Part shown: one piece after another, positions 1 to 5,145 of the stretch
How positions within the stretch are numbered: the first letter of the stretch is position 1
Layout: every line of letters starts with the position of its first letter
NCBI GenBank assembly: GCA_036399715.1
Contig: DASWMO010000103.1
Span: forward strand, 1-10,710
Reading direction: 5' to 3'
Source of the DNA: DASVSE01 sp036399715
Lineage (GTDB): Bacteria; Bacteroidota; Rhodothermia; Rhodothermales; Rubricoccaceae
Length of the DNA stretch: 10,710 bases
Notes under the pieces: generated by a model
What the model saw: only the letters and a program-made list of their open reading frames with translations
What the model was told of the DNA's origin: nothing
Databases searched by the model: none
Made by a program: the position numbers and the translations under genes

Positions 1-1
1 G

Positions 2-313
2 GCCAACGTCCAGCCGTCCGAGCCCGCCAAGCTCGTCCCCAAGACCGGCGTCTACGCCGTCCGCGCGGCGCTCCGGGACGGCGCCGTCGTGGACGGCATG
101 ATGAACGTCGGCGTCCGGCCCACGTTCGAGGCGGGCGGGCGGCGGACCGTCGAGGTCCACCTGTTCGAGTTCACGGGCGACCTCTACGGCCAGACGCTCG
201 CGGTCGACGTGGTCGCCCGGCTCCGCGACGAGCGGAAGTTCGCGGGCGTGGAGGCGCTCGTGGGGCAGCTCCGTGAAGACGCCGGGCACGCGCGGGCCGC
301 CCTCGCCGTGTAA
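2..313 (+). CDS. ribF: RibF C-terminal part (riboflavin kinase domain), truncated by window start
   Basis: This is the 3' end of the bifunctional enzyme that phosphorylates riboflavin to FMN and adenylylates FMN to FAD in the cytoplasm. The frame is open from base 2, so the start and the N-terminal FMN adenylyltransferase domain lie outside the window. The visible 103 residues match the flavokinase domain: a KLVPKTGVYAV segment, then MMNVGVRPTF (the family's V/MMNIGxRPT motif), TVEVHLFEF with the catalytic-region glutamate, DLYG, and the closing LRDERKF...AL..QL.ED...AR helix. The protein ends at a normal family position with TAA at 311-313. The order ribF-rpsO-pnp is the classical arrangement downstream of infB/rbfA/truB, which supports the call. 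The flanking N-terminal domain cannot be assessed. Confidence 0.93.
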   Translation, partial: ANVQPSEPAKLVPKTGVYAVRAALRDGAVVDGMMNVGVRPTFEAGGRRTVEVHLFEFTGDLYGQTLAVDVVARLRDERKFAGVEALVGQLREDAGHARAALAV

Positions 314-425
314 TTTCGGGGCGGCTGGCCCTCCCGGGGGCCGCCACTCACCGACTGTTTTCGGCCCGCATTCGGCGGACCCCGGGAGCCGTCTTCTTCC
401 GCATCCCAGATCGGACGAGGATCCC

Positions 426-692
426 ATGATCAGCAAGGAACAGAAGCAGGGCATCGCCGCCCAGCACGGCGCGACGGAGGCCAACACCGGCAAGCCGGAG
501 GTCCAGGTCGCCATCTTCACGGCGCGCATCAACGACCTCACCGAGCACCTCAAGACCCACCGCAAGGACCACACGTCCCGCCTCGGTCTGCTCAAGATGG
601 TCGGCAAGCGCCGCCGGCTGCTCGCGTACCTCCGCAGCCGCGACATCGCCCGCTACCGCGCGCTGATCGCCGAACTCGGACTGCGCCGCTAG
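426..692 (+). CDS. rpsO: 30S ribosomal protein S15
   Basis: This primary rRNA-binding protein of the small subunit binds the 16S central domain and contributes to subunit bridging. The 88-residue product has the usual S15 length (about 88-89). It shows family landmarks in order: TGKPEVQVAIFTARINDLTEHLKTHRKDHTSR (about residues 19-50), LGLLKMVGKRRRLLAYL and a final RYRALIAELGLRR. The ATG at 426 is preceded by GAGGA at 417-421, the only clear Shine-Dalgarno-like sequence before a gene in this window, and this decides the start. An in-frame extension upstream to 273 is possible but would add non-S15 residues and overlap ribF. A perfect hairpin follows 8 nt after the stop. S15 and PNPase are neighbours here as in many bacteria, where both are autoregulated post-transcriptionally. 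Confidence 0.97.
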   Translation: MISKEQKQGIAAQHGATEANTGKPEVQVAIFTARINDLTEHLKTHRKDHTSRLGLLKMVGKRRRLLAYLRSRDIARYRALIAELGLRR

Positions 693-700
693 GCGCACCC

Positions 701-730
701 CGGCGGCGTCTCCTCGGTGAGACGCCGCCG
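701..730 (+). terminator. Perfect hairpin after rpsO (terminator/attenuator or processing site)
   Basis: The arms CGGCGGCGTCTC (701-712) and GAGACGCCGCCG (719-730) are perfect 12-bp complements around a 6-nt loop. The hairpin lies 8 nt after the rpsO stop. No U-run follows (CATCGTTTCC), so it may act as a leaky terminator or as a 3'-end stabiliser between rpsO and pnp rather than as a complete stop. A hairpin terminator between rpsO and pnp is established in E. coli. Confidence 0.7.
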
Positions 731-767
731 CATCGTTTCCGGGCGCCGCGACGCGCGCCCGGCCTTC

Positions 768-872
768 GCCCTCTCCCGACGGCGATCCGTTCTCTCCGGC
801 GTGCCCGCCGCGGCCGGCGTGCCCGAGAGAACAGATTCCCGGACGCCCGCCCCGGCGGGCAGGGGAGAGGGC
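768..872. repeat. ~105-bp nested inverted-repeat element in the rpsO-pnp spacer
   Basis: The outer arms are GCCCTCTCCC (768-777) and GGGAGAGGGC (863-872), a perfect 10-bp pair. Inside lie a second perfect dyad, GTTCTCTC (789-796) with GAGAGAAC (825-832), and a small GC hairpin (845-850 with 855-860). Within the inner loop CCGGCGTGCCCG occurs twice (796-807 and 814-825). The folded form would be a branched three-way structure. The sequence has no coding character and looks like a REP/MITE-type non-autonomous repeat. Alternatively it is a native leader structure of pnp. No target-site duplication is evident. Confidence 0.6.
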
Positions 873-907
873 CACACTCGGGCTCCGGCCCACACCACCC
901 CCACCCG

Positions 908-3259
908 ATGCGCGGACCCCACGCGATCACTCAGACCATCGAGGTCGGCGGCAAGACGCTGACGCTCGAAACGGGCAAGCTCGCCCGCCAGGCCGACGGC
1001 GCCGTCGTCGCCTCCCTCGGCGACACCGTCACGCTCAACACGGCCGTCATGGACGCCGGCGTCCGCGAGGGCCAGTCGTTCTTCCCGCTCACGGTCGACT
1101 ACCGCGAGCGCTTCTCGGCCTCGGGCACGTTCCCCGGCGGCTTCTTCAAGCGCGAGGCGCGCCCGTCCGACAAGGAGGTCCTCACGAGCCGCCTCATCGA
1201 CCGGACCATCCGGCCGCTCTTCCCGGACGGCTTCCGCAACGAGATCCAGGTCCTCACGACCGTCGTCTCCGCGGACCCCGAGATCGACGCCGACGTGCTC
1301 GCCGGCGTCGGCTGCTCGGCCGCGCTCGCCCTCACGGGCATGCCGTTCGACGGCCCGACAGCGCACGTCCGCGTCGGCCGCATCGACGGCCAGTTCATCC
1401 TCTTCCCGACGGTGACGGAGCGCAAGGCGTCCGACATCGACCTCGTCGTCGCCGGCAAGGCGGACTCGATCGCGATGGTCGAGGGCGAGATGAACGAGAT
1501 CTCCGAGGACGACATGGTCGCCGCCCTGGAGTTCGGCTTCGAGGCGATCAAGACCATCGTCGCGGGCATCAACGCGCTCGTCGCGACGGTCCGCGAGGCC
1601 GACGGCGAGCCGCTCGCGAAGCCCTACAAGACGGTTGCCCCGGACGCGGGCCTCGTCGACACCATCTACGGCCACATCAAGGACGAGATGGACGCGCACC
1701 TGCGCAACCCGGACTACAAGAAGGAGACGTTCTACGCCGGCGTCCGCGAGATCCGCGACCGCCTCGTGACGAAGCTGTTCTCGGACGACACCGAGGTCAC
1801 GGAGTCCGTCGAGTCGGTCGAGATCGGCGGCGGCACGGCCGAGACGCTCCCCGCCCGCCTGCGCGAGAAGACGGCCGACGGCTTCTCCGTCTCGGACGTC
1901 AAGAACGCGTTCGGCGAGGCCGAGAGCCGCGTCATGCGCGAGATGATTCTCGCCGAGGGCCTCCGCCTCGACGGCCGCAAGACCGACGAGGTCCGTTCGA
2001 TCTGGTCCGAGGTTGACTACCTGCCCCGTGTCCACGGCTCGGCCCTGTTCACCCGCGGCGAGACCCAGACGCTCGTCCAGGTCACGCTCGGCACGGGCCG
2101 CGACGTGCAGGCCATCGACCAGCTGTTCGACCAGGTCGACAAGCGGTTCTACCTGCACTACAACTTCCCGCCCTTCTCGGTCGGCGAAACCAAGTTCCTC
2201 CGCGGCCCGGGCCGCCGCGAGATCGGCCACGGCAACCTCGCCGAGCGCGCGCTCAAGGTGATGATGCCGGACGAGGCCGAGTTCCCGTACACGGTCCGCA
2301 TCATCTCGGACGTGCTGGAGAGCAACGGCTCGTCGTCGATGGCGTCGGTCTGTGGCGGCTCGCTTGCGCTCATGGCCGCCGGCGTCCCGCTCCGCAAGCC
2401 CGTCGCGGGCATCGCGATGGGCCTCATCGCCGAAGGCGGTGAGAACGGCCGCATCGCCATCCTGAGCGACATCCTGGGCACCGAGGACCACCTCGGCGAC
2501 ATGGACTTCAAGCTCTGCGGCACCGCGGACGGCATCACGGCCTGCCAGATGGACATCAAGATCGACGGCCTGAGCATGGACACCATGCGCCAGGCGCTCG
2601 ATCAGGCCGCGGCCGGCCGCAAGCACATCCTCGGCGAGATGGCGAAGACGCTGCCGGAGGCCCGCGAGGAGATCTCGCCCACGGCCCCGCGCCTCATCCA
2701 GGTCGTCATCGACCAGGACTTTATCGGCGCCATCATCGGGCCGGGCGGCAAGATCATCAAGGGCATCCAGGCCGACACGGGCGCCCAGATCAACATCGAG
2801 GAGCGCGACGGCAAGGGCTACGTCACCGTCGCCGCGCCGAACATGGAGATGGCGCATCACGCCGTCGACATCATCCGCGGCATCGTCTCGCAGCCCGAGG
2901 TGGGCGAGACGTACGAGGGCACGGTCAAGAGCCTGCTCGCCTTCGGCGCGATCATGGAGATCATGCCGGGCAAGGAGGCCATGCTGCACGTCTCGGAGAT
3001 GGCGCACGGCTTCGTCAACGACCCGGCCGACATCGTCCAGATCGGCGACAAGCTGGAGGTCCAGCTCATCGAGGTCCGCGACGGCGGCAAGCTGCGCGTC
3101 ACGCGCAAGCCGTTCCTGCCCGAGATGACCGAGGAGGAGAAGGCCGCCGACCGCGAGCGCCGGGCCAACCGCCCGCCGCGCGAGGAGGGCGACCGCGGCG
3201 GGCGCGACGACCGCCGCGGCGGTGGTGGCGACCGGGACCGCGGCCGCGGACGCCGCTAG
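908..3259 (+). CDS. pnp: Polynucleotide phosphorylase (polyribonucleotide nucleotidyltransferase)
   Basis: This enzyme degrades RNA 3' to 5' phosphorolytically, releasing nucleoside diphosphates, and can polymerise in reverse. It acts as a cytoplasmic trimer and in degradosome-like complexes. The 783-residue product holds all domains in order: first RNase PH domain (PLTVDYRERFSASGTFPGGFFKREARPS near residues 57-85), central helical domain, second RNase PH domain with SSS at 475-477 (phosphate binding) and D527/D533 in DILGTEDHLGDMDFK (catalytic metal region), KH domain with the GPGG loop at 611-614, and S1 domain from about 665 to 735. Residues 738-783 form a charged Arg/Gly/Asp-rich tail that makes the protein longer than the usual 700-720. 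The ATG at 908 gives the expected N-terminus (ITQTIEVGGKTLTLETGKLARQADG). There is no Shine-Dalgarno. Transcription probably reads through from rpsO. Confidence 0.97.
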   Translation: MRGPHAITQTIEVGGKTLTLETGKLARQADGAVVASLGDTVTLNTAVMDAGVREGQSFFPLTVDYRERFSASGTFPGGFFKREARPSDKEVLTSRLIDRTIRPLFPDGFRNEIQVLTTVVSADPEIDADVLAGVGCSAALALTGMPFDGPTAHVRVGRIDGQFILFPTVTERKASDIDLVVAGKADSIAMVEGEMNEISEDDMVAALEFGFEAIKTIVAGINALVATVREADGEPLAKPYKTVAPDAGLVDTIYGHIKDEMDAHLRNPDYKKETFYAGVREIRDRLVTKLFSDDTEVTESVESVEIGGGTAETLPARLREKTADGFSVSDVKNAFGEAESRVMREMILAEGLRLDGRKTDEVRSIWSEVDYLPRVHGSALFTRGETQTLVQVTLGTGRDVQAIDQLFDQVDKRFYLHYNFPPFSVGETKFLRGPGRREIGHGNLAERALKVMMPDEAEFPYTVRIISDVLESNGSSSMASVCGGSLALMAAGVPLRKPVAGIAMGLIAEGGENGRIAILSDILGTEDHLGDMDFKLCGTADGITACQMDIKIDGLSMDTMRQALDQAAAGRKHILGEMAKTLPEAREEISPTAPRLIQVVIDQDFIGAIIGPGGKIIKGIQADTGAQINIEERDGKGYVTVAAPNMEMAHHAVDIIRGIVSQPEVGETYEGTVKSLLAFGAIMEIMPGKEAMLHVSEMAHGFVNDPADIVQIGDKLEVQLIEVRDGGKLRVTRKPFLPEMTEEEKAADRERRANRPPREEGDRGGRDDRRGGGGDRDRGRGRR

Positions 3260-3279
3260 GCTTCCCGTCTCGTGACGCT

Positions 3280-3317
3280 CTGCGCGCCCGCTCTGGCTCC
3301 GGCCGGAGCGGGCGCGC
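3280..3317 (+). terminator. Very stable hairpin after pnp
   Basis: A 12-bp perfect stem pairs 3282-3293 with 3306-3317 and continues inward through a T-G wobble and GGC/GCC to a C(UCCG)G tetraloop at 3297-3302. That is a UNCG-type loop known for exceptional stability. It sits 20 nt after the pnp stop. No U-tract follows, so strict intrinsic termination is uncertain. The left arm is repeated almost exactly at 5051-5069. Confidence 0.65.
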
Positions 3318-3367
3318 TCGCGTCGGACACGCACAGTTGAGGAACGGGACCGGACGAGACGGTGTGA

Positions 3368-3856
3368 ATGCATCCGATCCCTCGCGCCATGCCCCACTCT
3401 GACAGCCTCTACCGGGACGACCGCTTTGACGCGTGGACGCTCGACCGGGCTGCCATCTTCGGCTCCGGCGGCGGGGTCTATCTCTGCAAAGACGACGTGC
3501 GCTACGTCATCCCGACATCGGGACCGTTCTGGGACGGAACGATCGCGCCTGCTCCGACCTATCCCCGGACCCGCGGTCTGGGACCGCTCCGGCTCGAGGC
3601 GATCCAGACGCGCCGGTTCGCTCGGGCCGGGATCGAGTCCGTCTGGGATGAGCATGGGGACGGCCGCGGCGAACTCTGGCTATTCAGCGGGCGATTCGGC
3701 TTTACCAACCTCTCGCGGTATGTCGAGGGTGGAATAGACCGGCTCAACTACATCCGCGACGATCTGATCGTGACGCAAGGGATCATCGCGACGAAGATCG
3801 ACCGGTTCGAAGGCGTCTGGTACCCGGGAGACGATGAGCCAGACGAGGCCGGGTAA
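3368..3856 (+). CDS. Hypothetical protein, 162 aa, family not recognised
   Basis: I do not recognise this protein. It appears soluble: no signal peptide, no membrane span, no cysteine cluster (a single Cys, in VYLCKDD). The composition is rich in aromatic and charged residues. Notable segments are FGSGGGVYLCKDDVRYVIPTSGPFW (about 31-55), ELWLFSGRFGFTNLSRYVEGG (about 102-122) and IIATKIDRFEGVWYPGDDEPDEAG at the acidic end. The mix of short hydrophobic strands and glycines suggests a mainly beta or alpha/beta fold. An alternative start is the ATG at 3389 (MPHSDSLYRDD), which drops seven poorly structured residues. Neither start has a Shine-Dalgarno. Codon use looks less GC-biased in third positions than in pnp or the subtilase, which would fit a lineage-specific or acquired gene. 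It lies alone between two strong structural boundaries. Confidence 0.72.
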   Translation: MHPIPRAMPHSDSLYRDDRFDAWTLDRAAIFGSGGGVYLCKDDVRYVIPTSGPFWDGTIAPAPTYPRTRGLGPLRLEAIQTRRFARAGIESVWDEHGDGRGELWLFSGRFGFTNLSRYVEGGIDRLNYIRDDLIVTQGIIATKIDRFEGVWYPGDDEPDEAG

Positions 3857-3871
3857 CCCGGGGCGCCCGGG
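3849..3871. terminator. Small overlapping GC palindromes at the convergent gene ends
   Basis: CCGGG-TAA-CCCGG (3849-3861) spans the stop codon of the 162-aa gene. It overlaps CCCGGG-GCG-CCCGGG (3857-3871). Both are short hairpins between the end of the + strand gene and the end of the minus-strand Fn3 frame (3884). They could end transcription from either side, but the stems are short and no T-run is present. Confidence 0.3.
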
Positions 3872-3883
3872 CACCGCCCGCGC

Positions 3884-4273
3884 TCAGCCGCTGGCGCTGG
3901 CGCTGGCCACGTTCGAGACCTCGCCCCGGCGCTCGCCGCGGACGGCCTGGACCCGGTACGCCGTTCGCACCCCCGGCGCGGCGTCGCGGCGCGTGAAGTC
4001 CGTCGCCGAGGCGGACCCGATGAGCGCCCACTCGCTGCCGTCGCCTGCGCCCGGACACGACGCCGGGCCGAGCACCAGACGCGCGCCGTCGAGCAGTGAA
4101 CCGGCGGAGCCGAGCAGCAGACCCGCGGAGCCGAGCAATGGACCGTCGGAGCCAGGCAATGGACGCGCCGTGTCGAGCAATGAACCGTCGGAGCCGAGCA
4201 GTGGACCGGCGGTGTGAAGCAATGGACCGGCGGAGCCGAGCAATGGACCGGCCGTGTCGAGCATTTCGGACAC
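3884..4273 (-). CDS. Degenerate fibronectin type III fragment with heptapeptide repeat, probably a decaying gene
   Basis: The last ~55 residues read as the C-terminal half of an Fn3 beta-sandwich: SEWALIGSASATDF, PGVRTAYRVQAV, then a G-x-x-SNVASA ending. The conserved Trp, Thr, Gly, Tyr-x-Val and Ser-Asn positions are all present. The N-terminal half of the domain is missing. Instead the frame begins with about nine copies of a heptapeptide of the type LGSAGPL, encoded by the 21-bp array at 4069-4263. The frame opens with GTG at 4273; an ATG lies at 4264. There is no signal peptide and no promoter-like sequence upstream on this strand. I therefore read it as a remnant whose 5' half was replaced by repeat expansion. 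It could still be expressed as a small repeat protein. The opposite-strand frames here carry no domain signal. Confidence 0.45.
   Translation of the reverse strand: MSEMLDTAGPLLGSAGPLLHTAGPLLGSDGSLLDTARPLPGSDGPLLGSAGLLLGSAGSLLDGARLVLGPASCPGAGDGSEWALIGSASATDFTRRDAAPGVRTAYRVQAVRGERRGEVSNVASASASG
4069..4263. repeat. 21-bp tandem repeat array, nine units
   Basis: Nine consecutive 21-bp units run from 4069 to 4257 with a 6-nt partial unit after them. The consensus on + is approximately CGAGCAATGGACCGGCGGAG plus C, and many units end in GTGT instead of GAGC. The units are diverged but the period never slips. Because 21 is a multiple of three and the unit lacks stops in several frames, the array is open on both strands (minus: LGSAGPL heptads; plus: MDRRSRA heptads). 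Confidence 0.9.
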
Positions 4274-4300
4274 CTTCCCCCGGACCCGGCCCGCGAGAGA

Positions 4301-4332
4301 TTTGGACGGCCACGACGCGCCACATACCTTCG
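4301..4332 (+). promoter_or_regulatory. Bacteroidota-type promoter for the 213-aa gene
   Basis: TTTG at 4301-4304 and TACCTTCG at 4325-4332 are separated by 20 nt. They match the Bacteroidota primary-sigma pattern TTG / TAnnTTTG in sequence and spacing. The -7 box is 42 nt before the ATG at 4375. This supports the 4375 start over the in-frame open sequence that reaches back into the repeat array. Confidence 0.6.
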
Positions 4333-4374
4333 CGCCTCCCTCCAGCCCCCGCCCCGTCGGGCGACCCGACCCCT

Positions 4375-5016
4375 ATGACGGACAGTCTCCAGCCCCGGAT
4401 CGACATGCTTCGCCGCACGCTCGACGTGTTCGACGGTCAGCCCGACCTCTGGGCCGCCAAACGGCCCATCGCCTCCAACGTCGCCCTCGTCCGCGACGGC
4501 CTCGCCGAGATCACACGCGCCGTCACGGCCCAGGCCGCGGGCGACCCGACAGGCCTCACGCAGAACAAAGCCGTCGCCCGCGAGGCGGCCAACACGCGGC
4601 TCGCCGCCCTCGCGGCCAAGACCGAGGTCTTCGCCGCCATGACCGGCGAGGCCGACCTCGAAGCCGCCGCCGACGTCAGCCTCACTCGGTGGCGCCGGAT
4701 GCCCGAGGCCCTGTTCTTCGGCACCGCCGACAGCCTCCTCGACCGCATCGACGCCGCCCTCGACGCCCTCGACGAGTACGAGGTGACCAAGACCGACCTC
4801 ACCGACGCCCGCGCCGCCCTCGACACGCTCCAGCCGCTCACGTCCGTCCGCGACCGCCGCCGCGGCGAGCGCGTCGCCGCGACCGAGGACCTCGACGTCG
4901 GCTACTCGGCCGTCGTCGAGCCGCTCGGCTTTCTCGACACGCTCGTCCCGCTTCAGATCAAGGACCGGGACTTCGTGGCCGCCTACCGCATCGCCCGCCG
5001 CATCGACGGCGACTGA
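4375..5016 (+). CDS. Uncharacterised all-helical protein, 213 aa
   Basis: No known enzymatic motif is visible. The sequence is almost entirely predicted helix with Ala/Leu/Arg/Asp-rich amphipathic segments and no proline-rich breaks, consistent with a helical bundle. There is no signal peptide, membrane span or cysteine, so it is probably cytoplasmic. Segments of note are NVALVRDGLAEITRAV (about 36-51), TRLAALAAKTEVFAAMT, SLLDRIDAALDALDEYEV and a C-terminal LIPLQIKDRDF-like end (LVPLQIKDRDFVAAYRIARRI). From memory, unnamed Bacteroidota proteins of similar length end in a comparable D-F-x-x-x-Y-x-x-A-R-x-I motif, and related ones carry Fn3 domains; I cannot verify this here. The ATG at 4375 follows a good promoter. 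The frame is open upstream to 4096 only because the repeat array has no stops. Confidence 0.8.
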   Translation: MTDSLQPRIDMLRRTLDVFDGQPDLWAAKRPIASNVALVRDGLAEITRAVTAQAAGDPTGLTQNKAVAREAANTRLAALAAKTEVFAAMTGEADLEAAADVSLTRWRRMPEALFFGTADSLLDRIDAALDALDEYEVTKTDLTDARAALDTLQPLTSVRDRRRGERVAATEDLDVGYSAVVEPLGFLDTLVPLQIKDRDFVAAYRIARRIDGD

Positions 5017-5050
5017 CGCGGCCAGGCCAGCCGGCTCCGCCTCGATGGTT

Positions 5051-5090
5051 CTGCGCGCCCGCTCCGGCTTTGCCCGGGGCGGGCGCGCAG
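5051..5090 (+). terminator. Strong hairpin after the 213-aa gene, near-copy of the pnp hairpin
   Basis: The arms 5051-5067 and 5074-5090 form a 17-bp stem with one G-T wobble and a 6-nt loop. The first 19 bases differ from 3280-3298 at one position. The next gene's promoter begins three bases later. A short CCTTGTG follows instead of a U-tract. Confidence 0.65.
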
Positions 5091-5092
5091 CC

Positions 5093-5124
5093 TTGTGCCC
5101 GCCTGCCCGGCGCCGTACCCTTCG
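5093..5124 (+). promoter_or_regulatory. Bacteroidota-type promoter for the subtilase gene
   Basis: TTG at 5093-5095 and TACCCTTCG at 5116-5124 are separated by 20 nt, the same spacing as the promoter at 4301-4332. The -7 box has one extra C compared with TAnnTTTG. The subtilase ATG at 5146 lies 21 nt downstream, so the leader would be very short. Confidence 0.5.
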
Positions 5125-5145
5125 GCACAACCCGACCCCGCTCCG

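Noticed and set aside
311..318. TAATTTCG overlapping the ribF stop as a -7 promoter box for rpsO
   Set aside because: No TTG is found 19-21 nt upstream, so the match is probably chance.
320..345. Possible hairpin after ribF
   Set aside because: Competing short pairings exist and no T-run follows directly. It is too weak to call a terminator between ribF and rpsO.
689..3655. Very long open frame on the minus strand opposite pnp (988 codons)
   Set aside because: It has no recognisable domain, consists of Asp/Arg/Leu/Ala/Val low-complexity sequence, and is the expected antisense shadow of a high-GC gene with GC-rich third positions.
3834..4217. Plus-strand open frame with EPSNGPS-like repeats
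   Set aside because: It overlaps the end of the 162-aa gene, has no domain signal, and the opposite strand carries the Fn3 signature in the same region.
4069..4263. CRISPR array
   Set aside because: The units are contiguous 21-bp tandem repeats without unique spacers.
4096..4374. N-terminal extension of the 213-aa protein through the repeat array
   Set aside because: The promoter at 4301-4332 lies inside this stretch, and the extension is repeat-derived basic sequence unlike the helical body. The ATG at 4375 is preferred.
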